Source: Dermanyssus gallinae
Taxonomy: Eukaryota > Arthropoda > Arachnida > Mesostigmata > Dermanyssidae
Direction of reading: 5' to 3'
NCBI GenBank assembly: GCA_003439945.1
Contig: QVRM01005991.1
Coordinates: forward strand, 45,685 to 109,684
DNA length: 64,000 nt
Both the position numbers and the translations under genes were made by a program. Within the stretch, counting starts at the first letter, position 1, and each line of letters starts with the position of its first letter. Below are positions 1 through 11,131 of this stretch, one piece after another. The notes under the pieces are model-generated. The model worked only from the letters and a program-made list of their open reading frames with translations. It had not been told where the DNA came from and did no database searches.

Positions 1-299
1 TCAGGGCGTTTTTCATCTTGTAATTGCTCAACGGATTGAGCACAAGTCACGGTGAAATAAATATTGGCAGCGGGCCTTTCCAGGATAACGTGCTAGCCCT
101 TTGTACTGAACTCGTCTAAATCCAAATACTAAAACTAAATCAAACTCTGGCTTCATTCATGTTTCGGTCAATGCAGTTGATGTAAACTAAAAGATTTCGA
201 GCCTCACAGAGCTTCTTGGAATCTAACAACTGGGCACGGATCACTCAAATTAGCAAAGGTTTTTCCAATGAGGAACTATTAGCAGCGCTGAAGCCGGAA
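1..299. other. No gene recognised
   Basis: I see no coding match in the first 300 bases. The RT remnant that follows begins near 300, and this stretch may hold its decayed upstream part. Confidence 0.4.
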
Positions 300-895
300 G
301 CTTGAAGGGGATAATATCAGATAGACTTGGGTACTTTGTAGAAACCAGAAACGCAGTACCAGAAGAACAACATAGGTTTAGAAGACCCAAACATTTGAGA
401 GGCCATCCTTAAGGAGAGCACAGTATGCATTAACAACAGTATAGGGATTATGAGAAAACTAAAGCAAACTACAGGCGTGGTTCAAGGCGACGAACTCAGC
501 CCGTTGCTTTTTTCGGTACTATTAGGACCTAACCGGGTGAGACAAGGATGGACTCGAGAGTGGGCAAGTACTTTAGTGTATGCAGACGAGATTGCAATCT
601 ATGGAGTCTATTTAGGATTAAACAGGGACTGGAAAAAATAACTAATTCTCTGGACGAGATGGGACTTAGCATAAACTGGGACAGTAGCAGTTAAGGTTCG
701 ACGAAGGGGTCGATTAGCAAAAGACGACCTTCTTCGAGCCAGGGGCAATGAAGTACATTTTGTAAATAAATTTACTTATCTGGGAGTCACTGTAACGTCG
801 AATGATAGCAGTTTCCGAAGGCATATAGAAAGCAGAGTGGGAAAAGCAGTTCGAGCAGTAGCAGCAATTAAGAACTCGCAAATGTTGTCAAAATC
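300..895 (+). pseudogene. Family A LINE reverse transcriptase fragment
   Basis: Remnant of the RT of an APE-type non-LTR retrotransposon. In order, different frames show a PEEQHRFRRPK motif (about 360-395), [19 protein letters not shown] (about 467-525, the RT domain that precedes the catalytic site), YADE in place of the catalytic YADD (about 580), and the post-catalytic block with FVNKFTYLGVTV (about 757-790). Several frameshifts and the YADD to YADE change make it non-functional. It is cut near 895-900 by an inverted mariner remnant, and its C-terminal part resumes near 1700. The assignment rests on the same block order in better copies at 21.1-23.3 and 43.7-45.3 kb. The exact clade is not determined. 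Confidence 0.75.
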
Positions 896-927
896 CAAAT
901 CTTCCAAATCTTGTTTTTAATTTTTTC

Positions 928-1500
928 TTATTCGATATACTCCCAGAGAAGCTCAATACACTTTTCCCACCGAGATTTTAGAGCACTTATACCTCTTCGA
1001 TTAGAATTCCGCGTCTTTAGACTGAAAATAGGCATTGACAGCAGCCTTAACCTCTTCACTGCTGCAAAAACGCCACCAAGACTATTCTTCAAATGTCCGA
1101 AAAGGAAATAATCAGAGGGGGCCAGGTCTGGAGAATAGGAAGGTTGTTCAATAAGTTCGAACCTCAGTTGGGCCAGTTTTGCCGATGCTTGTCGCGGCTT
1201 GTGTGCAGAAGCATTGTCCTGGTAAAACAGGACAACCTTCTTCTGCGGGCCGTTTCACGATGAGCTCTTACTTTAGGCAGTCCAACAGTCTTGCATAATA
1301 TTCTCCCGTGATCGTTTTACCGCTCTTAAGGTAGTCGACCAGAATTATTCCACGTTTGTCCCAAAAAACCGTAGCCATCATCTTTCCGGCCGATGCCGTT
1401 GTACGCATCCTCTTCGGAGGTTCACCGGAGTCACCGTACACCTCGTCTAACTCAGTTTTCACTTAGGTCGCATTCCAACCTTTGAAATAAAAATGCTTGA
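928..1500 (-). pseudogene. Mariner transposase remnant (C-terminal half)
   Basis: The minus strand encodes the block SAGKMMATVFWDKRGIILVDY, then KTITGEYYARLLDCLK, both typical of mariner transposases of the mauritiana/cecropia type. Further on, in another frame, EEVKAAVNAYF can be read, and the reading ends with a WEKCIEL-like C-terminus and a stop at 928-930. The region carrying the first catalytic Asp is not recognisable, and several frameshifts interrupt the rest, so it is dead. It sits inverted inside the family A RT, separating that element's catalytic part (to about 895) from its C-terminus (from about 1700). No clear TIR pair was found, and the segment 1500-1700 may be its decayed 5' portion. 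Confidence 0.75.
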
Positions 1501-1699
1501 TAAGCACTCGAAACTTTTTTTCTCAATTTTTCAAAATCACGCCTATACGTTGCACGGGAAAAGCGATCAAACGAAATCGCAACGGCCAATCACCATAATA
1601 TTTTGACTGCTAGCGGTCGAAAAGTTGCCGTTTCCAATAGCGGTGAAAGCGCGCCCAGATCGAATTCTGAAAAAGCTCATTTTAAGAACATGTTGAACT

Positions 1700-2235
1700 A
1701 CCTGAACATACCGCGTCCGACCTTTTCAAAATTAAAATAGAGTCAATAGCATTATTCGGTATATTACCTATATGGGAAAAACTGGGAGAAGTAGATCTGC
1801 AGTTACTAGATAGACCCATATTTTTGTACGAAACGGGTTTTGGGGTTAGCCAATTCTTGTAGGAATAGAATGGTTCATATCTTAGAAGGGGAACTTTAAT
1901 GACACTGCAACTTCGATGGGATTTACCTAGGACGAAAGCGTTTGAGGCTTATACTTTGAAGTAGATGGAAAAATAAAGGAAATCGATTTAGGAATATATA
2001 CTACGGTAGCGATGACAAGCACGGCCTGGCGAGCAGCCGGATCCAAGAGCAGACATTGAACCACGTTGTTTGCAGCCCACGGGTTTAATCACGTGTTATG
2101 CAGCACGGAAGAATTCCACAATCCTCAGGAGTGTTGCAGGTGCACGAGGTGCTCTGTCCAGTGCAATAGATACCACGCCGCTGCATATCCAGCGGTTCAG
2201 TCAATAGCTGAACTAGCAAGATGAGAGAAAACCCA
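1700..2235 (+). pseudogene. Family A LINE C-terminal region with Cys/His finger
   Basis: This continues the RT remnant interrupted by mariner. Around 1725-1860 a block reading FGILPIWEKLGEVDLQLLD matches the thumb/connection region of family A (the better copies read W-x-H-L-x5-L-x2-LD). Around 2060-2200, in a different frame, lie HGFNHVLCSTEEFHNPQECC and CRCTRCSVQCNRYHAAAYP, the family's terminal Cys/His cluster. It is degraded by stops and frameshifts. Together with 300-895 it forms one element about 1.1 kb long without the mariner insert. Confidence 0.65.
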
Positions 2236-2469
2236 ATGACGTGAAGGAAGCACTAGTTGTGTCTGATGTAAATGTTTATAATTTAACCCAACCTGGGTGT
2301 TACTAAACCATAATAATTAGCAGCACTAAAGCAGGACGGGGTAGTCTCGGTTAAATAAAGTTTAGAAGCGACAAGTTTGTTATCAGCTTACAGCGTTTGC
2401 TACAGATAGCTCTTTTAGGTTTCTAGCGTGTGCCATCCACAGATAGATCAGAATGCAGAACGAAAAGCT

Positions 2470-3060
2470 TTTATGTATGCCCGCGTCTTGTAGCGTGCTT
2501 CGTGTCAAAAATTTGGTTACATATCCATTAGTTGAAAAAAATGGGTTGCTTGTGGAAACTGTGGTGAGACCGGCCATATTACAGCTGACTGTGAAAAGGC
2601 ACCAACATATGTTAACTGTGAGGGTGGCCATGCATTTTCCTTGTCGCTATGCCCTTTATGCACATGCAAAGTTAAGAAGCAAAATATTTGGATGAAACGT
2701 GAGCTACTACAACAAGTCAGTGTAAGGCACCCTGCCATGGCATTTAAGGTCATTGGCCAAGTGCCTGCATTGACACCCGAATTACCTGCTACTTATCCAG
2801 AGAACATACGATTCTGAGATGTCCAGCATGGGCAGAGCGGGGTGCTTCCGCTACGTTTTTAACATCAAGTACGCTAGGGGCGACCCTGCCCAGCATCTGC
2901 AACCTAATGCAGGAGTCTTTGCCCCAGTGACTAGAAGTGTCGAAACTTTTTAGGAACATACTCATGGCAAAAACTAAAGCAAATAACCGCCGCACGACAC
3001 GCACCCCCCAGGCCTCCGAAGAAGCAGCTGGCCACGAGTAGACTTACCCCTTCCTCGATT
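2470..3060 (+). pseudogene. LINE ORF1 (Gag-like) fragment with CCHC knuckle
   Basis: In one frame (about 2540-2590) the sequence reads CGNCGETGHITADC, a perfect retroviral-type CCHC zinc knuckle (C-x2-C-x4-H-x4-C). A second, imperfect Cys/His cluster and a basic tail follow. Such knuckles bind nucleic acid in the ORF1/Gag proteins of R1, Jockey and related LINEs. The frame upstream and downstream is broken by stops. It lies just 3' of a family A remnant, but whether it belongs to that family cannot be told, because no other family A copy here retains ORF1. Confidence 0.55.
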
Positions 3061-4889
3061 GTTTGATGTACTTGCACATGCTATTCCCAGTCGGTTGGGA
3101 GGATGGGGAGATGACTGCTTTTTAGTGGGTTGAAGCCCCCTTGCATGTCATACGGAGGTTTCCAGTCGACTTTACGCTTCTGTCGTAAAAACAGTTTTTG
3201 TGGAAACCACGGGCAGATTAGAAGTGAAACTCATTCTTCCGGGAAGCACGTCGACTCCCTAGAAGCAAACTCTAAATTGGCTGACCAAGCAGACCTCTAC
3301 GACGATGAAAAAGTCATTAGGCAAATACGGATGTTTCTGAGTTGGGGGTGCGCCAGGCTTCCAGAGCAAATAAAAGTATGGATGCATTTAACACCATCAT
3401 AAGAGTTTTAGGTGCTATATGTCTACAATTTGTGTAATGTCTAAAGAGCCTTTTTATTGCAATTACACTTCAGCAGATGAACTAGGTTTTTCGTCCCTAT
3501 AAAACGCAACATGATCATGACATTGAACAGTTTAAATGACATTATGTCACCCAACCCTACGAATGTAAGGCAATGTCACCACGGCTGCTAAAAGCTGAAT
3601 GTCTAGTCAGAGCAAAAACATCACATTTTGTGATATTTTAGCTTTCCACCTTAACGAGTGAAAAACAATGCTCAAAAGATCAGAATCACTCAAAACGCTG
3701 GGTGATATTTTGGAGTAAGAGTGTTCTGGGTTAGACGCTGTAGTCATAAGCAGAACATAGTTAAAATACATGATTACGACGCATATCCCGGTTTCACTTT
3801 GATTTGGGCAGCACGTGAAACTAGTAGCCGACTCGATCCCTGTTATTGATCAAATTTTCCTTAAGCAATGCTCATTGAGAATAGATGATTGACTATGCCG
3901 CTGAGAGTCAGCGGCCATGCTGCCACAAGGAGTGTTGGAGAAACCCCAGATATCTTAACATGACTAGCCCTCGGTACCTTAAAGATATACCTCACAATGA
4001 GTTCCAAGCTTGTTGGGGACGAAGGATGATCTAGAATTAAAAACAGCCTTCTTAAAAAAATCTCGGACGTGAAACTAGTAAACAGGGAGGCGGAGTTGAA
4101 ATGTACATACGCTCAAGTTTCTCAGGTACATTTATTAAAGTGCGGTTTTGAAGGGTTTATTGTCGGTATGTATTCCACTCATGTCACGCATGACAAAGTC
4201 CTGCTGAGTTCCTTGAAGAGGTACTTCTAGTAGAAGCCTTGCTATATATTGTAATGAGTGATGTGAACCTATATATGTACCTATATAGTGAAAGCTATAT
4301 ATAATTTTCCTCAGCAAGAAGCATCCTTCATGTCATCAAGCAAATGACTTGCCCTGCTTCCGGTGTCTGTATTGCCAATATTGCTATGAGAACTTGCAAA
4401 AGTAAGCATTCTGCAAAATCAATCGTATTTGAATAAGACGACGGGGTATTCATTGTGTACGTTCTTAGAACAAAAACTTCTGTCTGCATATTATTATTCA
4501 TTCTAAGCAATTGTGGACTCAAAATACATTAGTCCATCCACGGCATTTACTTTGTCGAGATCGGAAACTATCAAAACCAATGAGGATCAGGCCACGTCCG
4601 TACGAATGGCCGGTCCAGGAAAGTGGTATAGCATTTTGACTAGGTTTGCTTCATTTAAGAACGTCAGGCACTTTAGCAGAGCTAGAATTCGACAGGCCAG
4701 TGGCTGGTAATTAGCTAGAAGTGTGTGTAATGGAAGGCGTACAAAAAAAGGCACAACTAACAGAGTTTACCTCCTACTAGACAATAATAAACCTAGCAAA
4801 CTGTTTTGCCGTTTACTCAATATCGCTACCAACTGGCAACTTATTGAATAGACGGTTACATTAGCAAGGCGTGCCTGTGTAAAGAGGCT
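3061..4889. other. No gene recognised; short dispersed repeat
   Basis: No protein match was found. An open stretch at 3130-3402 (90 codons) has no recognisable motif. Around 3898-3930 a segment of about 30 bp containing gagagtcagcggccatgctg recurs in reverse orientation at about 50603-50632, so a dispersed repeat is present. Confidence 0.4.
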
Positions 4890-5160
4890 ACACGGGGCAT
4901 TCCAAGTTGCACCAATGCCAGCATAGAAAAATCGGCGCTTCAGTATGGGGAAACCTGGCCCTCCGCACGGCTTGTAACCGGCGGGCTCTCCGTGCGGCCC
5001 AGCGAGGCATGACAATGAGGGCGTGCCGTGGGTACCGCACTGTAAGCATTGACGTTATCCCCGCTCTTGTCCGCCAGCTGCCCTGGGACATGCTGGCAAG
5101 AGAGCAGAGTAAACAATGGATGTACGGGGTCCGGTCGAAAGGCGGGTGCCGCGGAAAGAG
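4890..5160 (+). pseudogene. R1-clade LINE RT C-terminal fragment
   Basis: The open reading (from about 4907) contains AAQRGMTMRACRGYRTVS, then PALVRQLPWDMLARE. The combination QRG-x3-RACRGYRTVS, about 10 residues, then LPWD-x2-ARE is characteristic of the region after the RT domain in the R1/LOA/I group of LINEs. Upstream and downstream coding is lost. It is followed within 130 bp by a family A remnant, so it is probably the truncated relic of an older insertion. Confidence 0.65.
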
Positions 5161-5287
5161 TACCGTTACTGCTTTATTATATAACAATAACATTTAATGA
5201 CGTCGGAATAAGCCACGACAATTCTACATGCAGAACTAAACATAGATACCCCTCCTTCGTTGCAGTAAATTCATACATTTCGTAAGA

Positions 5288-6208
5288 GTGAGTATCAATG
5301 AGAGAATGTCCCAGCTCCCCCCGTTCGCCCAAACGACCAGTGTCGTGCAGGGCGATAATCTGAGCCCTCTGCTGTTTTTCCTGCTGCTGAATGGCTTGCC
5401 ATTCCGAGTCCAAGGATCTACTTCTCATGTCAAAACGTTGTTGTATGCAGACGACCTTGTAATTTTCGGAAGAGTCGTTTTCATATCCAACAGGCATTGG
5501 CAAGACTACGCGTACGTACAAGATATGGGGCCAAAGACCCTTGAGTATATGAATAGCTTCAAGTACTTGGGGGTGGGGACTACCTGTCAACGGCCGATGC
5601 TTCAAAGAGCACGTTAAGGACAGGGTCGGGCGAGCCTTTAGAATTCATACGCCATCGAAGCTATCGCTAGAGTCAGCTATGACCTTGTTCGAGATTAAGG
5701 TTGCACCTGCTGCTGCATACGGAATTCAAGTCATCTAGATGTACTTCCACGTCGCAGCTTGTGATGCGTGATTGCATAAAGCCAGCATTTCTTAAACGTG
5801 TCATGGGGCTGCACCGCTAAACACAAAACAGATTAGTTTACTTCCTAGGTGACACGCCGCTATTTATAAAAAAATCTTAGACGACGTTTCGACCTTTCGA
5901 CTACTCCAGCTTACCTAGAGTTCATTGGTTTGTGGGAGCGACAGATGGCAGAAATCGACCCTGAAATTTATGATACGGGTGCAATGACCAACCACGCATG
6001 GAAGGGACTTAATAGGACCAATAGGCATATAGTAATTTGCTTTGCGGTACCTAGGTATCATCACATTCTCTGCAGAACATTAGGTTTCCATGTGCTGTGT
6101 GATACCTGTGTTTGCAGAAGGTGCGGGCGCTTTTGCGCAAGATACCAGGCAACATTATGCTTAGAAGTGACTTTGTTAGGGAGTCTCGCCCTAATAAAGG
6201 GATCTTAA
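5288..6208 (+). pseudogene. Family A LINE, RT to C-terminal finger
   Basis: From 5319 the frame reads [19 protein letters not shown], then LLYADDLVIFG with an intact catalytic YADD, then MNSFKYLGVG. Another frame carries the thumb (FEIKVAPAAAYGIQVI, about 5690-5735). The block from 5930 has DPEIYDTGAMTNHAWKG, then RYHHILCRTLGFH and CVCRRCGRFCARY, the terminal Cys/His cluster. At least three frameshifts or stops separate these parts. It is a 5'-truncated copy that starts directly in the RT. Confidence 0.8.
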
Positions 6209-6669
6209 TAGCCTACTATCCTTGGGTTGGAAACATGTAGATGTATATATCTGAATACGGAAGTAGCATGTGTATCCTAACATAAATTCTACAGCGTACC
6301 TAACAAAGGTGATATTAAACGTCATTATATTTTTATTTCGTAAGATGTGCTTTATTCAAGAAAATATTTATTCTGTTAACATCAAGTTTCCTTGAAGCTG
6401 GCGGGTTACTCTCCATGGAAACAGATGGTTTAGAGCTCGTTTTGTCTCTAATAACTTTAGAAGAATATTCTTCTCACGACGCGTCGTCGTATGGATATTC
6501 TTGAGCATTTTTAACATCAGTTCGGTGTGCCTTTTTTTAATATTTACGAGAGTATCACGATCAATCTTCCGTAACCTTTCTAATATGTTGGGACCTGAAC
6601 GTCATCATTTGGGATTCTGCACTTGTATGCAATCTATCTTCAATATTTGCTGCATATCTTGTGTGTAAG
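6209..6669. other. No gene recognised
   Basis: AT-rich sequence between a family A remnant and a TA repeat. The first part is probably the 3' untranslated region of family A. No coding signal was seen. Confidence 0.4.
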
Positions 6670-6692
6670 TTATATATATATATATATATATA
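6670..6692. repeat. (TA)n microsatellite
   Basis: About 11 perfect TA units. An R1-clade LINE remnant begins some 160 bp to the right. Confidence 0.95.
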
Positions 6693-6854
6693 CTAGTAGG
6701 GGCCCGACGGCATTCCGCCTTTGCCGGTGTAGATGCTCTTCAAGGAATACCCGGGTTTGGTAGCGACACTACTCACCAAGGCGATGACAAGTGGCTAAGT
6801 GCCTAGAGAGCGCGGAGGCGGTCTGAATCCCAGAAGTAACGGAGGGTACAGAAA

Positions 6855-8050
6855 CATATGTCTCCTCAACACCCTAGCAAAGGATATGAGGCAATTATAG
6901 AATACAGACTTAAGGCGTTTGCGGAACAGATTGGTCTTCTATCGGCCCACCAATGCGGATTTCGCACGAACAGATTAGTTCTCACAGTAATTTAACGAAT
7001 AACAACCAAAGCTGACTTGCTGCACGGTTTGTCTAAATACAAACCGAAATTTCTTGTGGTTATCTTTCTGGATGTCAAGAACGCGTTTAACGGTCTGCCG
7101 TAAAAAAATATTTTAGACACCCTGGTGAAAAAAGAGGTCCCTCCGTTTCCTGTAAGGGCCGTCTCGGGGTACTTGCAAGGCAAACGTTTTTAGCGGCACG
7201 GTGAATAGACCTTGAAACAGAAAGATCTCCCACAGGGAGTAGAGATGATTGCGTACGCAGATGACTTGGCCATTACTACTCAAGCAAAGGCAGAGGAAAT
7301 GTTAGAGTTAAAGACAAACATGGTTTTTCGGTCGATAAAGTGATGGATGGACAGAACAGGGCTTGCACCGAAAAAGAGGCCATTCTCCAGAGAGGGAGAA
7401 AAAGTGGGCAGGATAAATCTGATAGTGGCGGGCTAGGGGATCAAACCAGTAACAGAAGCCAGATTTCTTTGTGTCCTGCTAGAGAAAGGTCTCAGCGGCA
7501 CAAGTCACATCAAGGGGTGCACGGCCAAGGCTAAAGGGGCTAATGCAATAGGCAAGAACCTCCTAAATTATATACGGGTCGAGAGGGAAAAAACGACAAG
7601 ATCGTGGCAAGAAGAATAGGGCGCCACGCCCGTAGGCTCACCGGGCCATTCACTTCGCTTGCTCATGCAGGACATAAAAAAGACCGCCCAGCGCGAGGAA
7701 ATTAACTTTTTCCTTACGCAGTGCCTCACTGGCCACTGTAACTTTCAAAGCTATATTTTTCGCATAGGCAAAGCTCTCTTGGAAGCCTGCGTGCACTGTG
7801 CGTAAGGCATCGACGATGCCCCCGAGCACACTCTCCTGAAATGCAATGGTCTAGAGCAGACAAGGACAACTACAAGGACAACTGCCATAACGCTGCTAAG
7901 ATTGAAGTGGTCCAGAGAAGAAGTAAAACGAGGAGCCAGAACACCAAGCCCGCCGAGAAGTATTATGAGAATGTTTGTAGAGTACATATGCAGCACAGCA
8001 TCAACATGGAAGCTGGGCAAGGAAATGACAACTTTAGTGATGGAAAATAA
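6855..8050 (+). pseudogene. R1-clade LINE remnant, RT to C-terminal finger
   Basis: The fragments follow the order of an R1-type ORF2: EQIGLLSAHQCGFRTNR (about 6926-6972), FLDVKNAFNGLP with the catalytic Asp (about 7063-7098), MIAYADDLAITTQ (about 7246-7284), a post-catalytic block ending LLEKGLSGTSHIKG, then FFLTQCLTGHCNFQSYIFRIG (about 7705-7770) and the CVHC...H-x4-C finger (about 7789-7845). The last blocks closely resemble LLTGHGACFQQYLHRIGK and CRMC...HCYERC of the larger copy at 38.3-43.6 kb. It carries multiple stops, frameshifts and an internal deletion between the YLGV-like region and the finger. Confidence 0.8.
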
Positions 8051-8350
8051 AACCGAGCTCAGCAGATATAGAAGAAACGGATAGCGCTTACCACATCAAC
8101 AGATGACGTGGCTTGCAATCAAACGGGTTCGAAAGTGTTAGGACAAGCACGTTGGACCGGTGGGGGAACCCGTGAGTGACCTCGGCCAAATGATCCGTTG
8201 GGCGCTCGCCACGTCTCTTGATGGCCCCTAAGACTGTTCTATGGATATTTGGGCCATTAGAGAGAAGCTTAAGGGGGTAGGTGTGTTTAGTGGGTAGGAG
8301 TCTTGGCGAGAGAGGAAACACTCTGCACTTGTAGCGACAGACCCACAACG
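8051..8350 (+). mobile_element. R1-like LINE 3' untranslated region
   Basis: Non-coding tail downstream of the R1-like remnant. It matches the reverse complement of 57130-57370 in several blocks (for example ccgagctc near 8050, gatgacgtggcttgcaatc near 8102, and tgtttagtgggtagg near 8283). Related but shorter tails occur at 29.3-29.44 kb and 56.2-56.47 kb. It runs directly into family B coding sequence, without a poly(A) tract. Confidence 0.6.
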
Positions 8351-8384
8351 CATCTGTGGGTCTCTACCAAAAACTCCTTCTCTT

Positions 8385-8862
8385 CAGCGCGCGTGGTCAA
8401 AACTGGCAAACAACGGCCACTGGAGCGGCCTACGGAACCGAATACCTACAGCCGCTAGCAAAGCGAGGTGACAGGCAGTTTCCTCGCCGGGTGCAGGTGC
8501 ATGGCTGCACGCCCTCCCGAGCCATCAGCTAGGTCTTTCCTGTACGTTGAGCCTGCACGATTACTAGTCGGATTGAAGTTAGGAGCAGAGCTCGTCTCCC
8601 CACACCGGTGCAGATGTGGTGACGAGGTCGCAGAATCGCACGCCACTTGCAGGGGGCTACGGTCGGCAGGCTACACATGCATTTTGGAGCCTTCTGGTTT
8701 AGTCAGAGACGATGGGAGGAGACCTGATATCATTACCCTGACTTCCTTCGAGCGGGGCCAAATGCTGGTATGGGGTGCGACCGTAACCTACTTTTTAGCC
8801 CTTTTATTGGTCCGTACGGGCGCGGCCCGCCTTGGACCCTCGGTAGAACTAGCGGAAGCAGC

Positions 8863-8865
<3 letters not shown>
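8385..8865 (+). pseudogene. Family B element, C-terminal fragment cut at (TA)n
   Basis: The reading from 8468 contains the family B landmarks CRCGDEV (Cys cluster), [15 protein letters not shown], then FERGQMLVWGATVT. The last pair resembles a PD-(D/E)XK nuclease core, but the second acidic residue, D in the other copies (VWDATVTDS), is changed to G. About 25 residues between CGDEV and the LRSAG block are missing relative to the copy at 12.4 kb. The reading stops at ELAEAA, exactly where a (TA)n tract begins, although other copies continue for about 100 more residues. It follows an R1-like tail in the same arrangement as the inverted copy at 56.8-57.4 kb. Confidence 0.75.

Positions 8866-8906
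<41 letters not shown>
8866..8906. repeat. (TA)n microsatellite
   Basis: About 20 TA units. It ends a family B fragment on the left and begins a palindromic element on the right. Confidence 0.95.
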
Positions 8907-8909
<3 letters not shown>

Positions 8910-8970
8910 AAATCTTTAAAATTCCAGATTGCGGCTTCTCGATCAAGGAGTAGCTAGTATTGCATTATGA

Positions 8971-8996
8971 TATATATATATATATATATATATATA
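8971..8996. repeat. (TA)n microsatellite
   Basis: 13 TA units at the inner end of the left arm of the palindrome. It directly abuts the R2-like 3' terminus. Confidence 0.95.
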
Positions 8997-9058
8997 GAAA
9001 ATATTCTGATGATTTATTAATCATTTACAATACGTTTGCACACTCGGCAGTGCTCGCC

Positions 9059-9061
<3 letters not shown>
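8997..9061 (-). mobile_element. R2-like retrotransposon, 3' terminal 65 bp only
   Basis: This segment matches 24336-24400, the 3' end of the R2-like copy, at 63 of 65 positions by eye. In minus orientation its 3' end (aatattttc) runs directly into (TA)n, exactly as in the longer copy, and its 5' truncation point also meets (TA)n. That is the structure of an extremely 5'-truncated target-primed insertion. Confidence 0.85.

Positions 9062-9090
<29 letters not shown>
9062..9090. repeat. (TA)n microsatellite
   Basis: About 14 TA units, at the 5' truncation side of the minus-strand R2-like 3' fragment. Confidence 0.95.
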
Positions 9091-9092
<2 letters not shown>

Positions 9093-9165
9093 TAATGTGA
9101 TACTAGCTATTCTTTGATCGATAATTTTGAAGCCGCATTCTGAAAATTTAATAATTTGATATGTT

Positions 9166-10225
9166 TACCCATCAAAGAAACATTGCCTTATGCTGACGTT
9201 TACAAACATGCTTGCTTTGAAATAATAGTACGTGTTCTCGGAGAATGAATGGTTATCATCTGACCAACTGAAATTACTCATAGTGTCGATTCTAAAAACA
9301 TAGCAAGTCTAATTATAAGTTAGAGCTTAATAAGAAACTTATAGCTAATTAATTAATAAATCAATTGGAGAACTTCTTGATATGACGCAGTATTACCGAT
9401 CATGAAGCGTTTCATGGTGCAAATGCGTGTACTGCACAGGAAACTGCACAGAAGCTTTTACCCGACTCGCCGACTTGTACCGGCGAGTCGGGTCGAAAAC
9501 AATAAAAAACGGAATTCAATTCTACACATGAACGGCTTCAGTGAAGAGGAGCGCAAATAGATCAGACGTCAAGAAGAAAATCTGTGATGCCATCCAAACG
9601 ACCCTTTGCGAATCACCGTTGCTTTTGGTACTATAGTGTGGATCACATTAAGATCACTTTTGCTTTAAGTGCTATAGTGTGGATCAGACTAAGTCTAACA
9701 AACTGTTCTTACAGCAAGCATGGGAGTAACATGTGCAGTTTTTGAAGAGCACTTGCACCAATAATGTAAACACCAGTAGAGCAGAGAGATGTATAGATCG
9801 GAGCGCCACAAAAAACCAATAAGTCTAGCGGATAATTTAGGCCCGCGGGCCAGTGGTCATGTCGCCAACTGTGTTGAGCCGGGCTATGCCTAATCTAGTA
9901 CACAACGGTGCGACCAGCCGCCGTGGTACTGACGCCTCGCTATAAAGTACAGCCTGTTGACACGGCCAGTACCTTAAGAAATCGTACAAAGGAGTATTAT
10001 CAGTAGAATGCGTATCACAAGCTAGTGATTGATTCAAAATCCACAAACCAAAAAATCATCTGTCAATGCTTTCAACCAAGTACAGCGTTGCTCTCTCACG
10101 ACAAACTATAGCTGAAAATGTGTCGGGACGCTGGCTGAGTTGGTAAGACTGGTACTGCAAAACGGCGCCCACAAGCACATCAACGTTAGCAACGATAACA
10201 ACCATTGCACGGTACAATCAAACAG

Positions 10226-10228
<3 letters not shown>
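9166..10228. other. No gene recognised; possible tRNA-like fragment
   Basis: No protein match. At about 10131-10175 the string tggctgagttggtaagactg fits a tRNA A-box and D-arm, but there is no B-box or acceptor pairing downstream. It is at most a SINE-head or tRNA-derived fragment. Confidence 0.35.

Positions 10229-10284
<56 letters not shown>
10229..10284. repeat. (TA)n microsatellite
   Basis: About 28 TA units in otherwise unrecognised DNA. Confidence 0.95.
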
Positions 10285-10286
<2 letters not shown>

Positions 10287-11131
10287 GCATTGATTATAGA
10301 TACACGTCCTCCTCAACTCGATTTAACAATGAAGGAAGAAAAGTTTTACTCTAGTTGTATTCAATCTTAGGCATAGCAACGCCCTATTTTTTTTATATTT
10401 GAACGTTAACCGCCCAAGCCACCGCTGCTACCTCCCCACCAATACAGTTTCGAAATTTGAAGTGATCTCTATTTAAAAATCGTGGCATCTGTTTAAGAAT
10501 TGATTTTTATCATTCTGAGTAGACAATGGACAAAATATCATCAATACGGTTTTTCTACCGGTATGGATATCCTGCGTGGCCGGAAACTAAGCTCGCTTGA
10601 TTATGTTTTTATTGTTGATATTTATTCATTATCGCTTCGAGGTCTGCTGGTAAAGTGTATAATATTCAAATAATGGGTAGTTTATTATGCAGCCAATGTG
10701 TGACAGCTTAATACCTTTTGCAGTGGCTATTGCACCGCCGGGAAAGCCGTTTTTACAAATCTTTGTGTCAAAGTGAAACTTTAGTAATGCTTTATTATGT
10801 GATCATATTAGCACAACGTGTAGTTTGTATTGTTTTAGTGCTTAGTGCATTTATGAGTTGTAGGCTATTTTTTATCTGTTTATAAACAAATTCTTCACTA
10901 CTAACATATGGACAAAGCTAATGTATTGACTATTTTTATTCATGTTTATAATATAATGTTTAATAAATATTTTTAAAAGCTCGATCTTTAAAAGTATAGA
11001 TTATTTACTGCTGAACCTTTGGACATGACAATTGTGGCCCCGTAACCATGCCTATATTTAGCATACATGCAGGTTAAATGTAAACATATATGTTTTGAAT
11101 ATTGTAAATATATATTAGATTTGATTAAATA
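10285..11131. other. No gene recognised
   Basis: AT-rich sequence without coding matches. The right edge leads into a family A reverse transcriptase that starts abruptly. Confidence 0.4.

Larger units (their letters stand above)
8907..9165. repeat. Palindromic (MITE-like) element split by (TA)n and a retrotransposon end
   Basis: The left arm, about 8907-8970, and the reverse complement of the right arm, about 9091-9165, align over some 65-75 bp. Shared blocks include tagctagtat, gcattatga beside the TA tract, and gcggcttc farther out. The centre is (TA)n, a 65 bp R2-like 3' end, then (TA)n. This looks like an inverted-repeat element with a TA-rich middle that later took a retrotransposon insertion. 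Confidence 0.7.

Noticed and set aside
10131..10175. tRNA gene candidate with A-box-like string
   Set aside because: No acceptor or T-arm pairing downstream, so at best a fragment.
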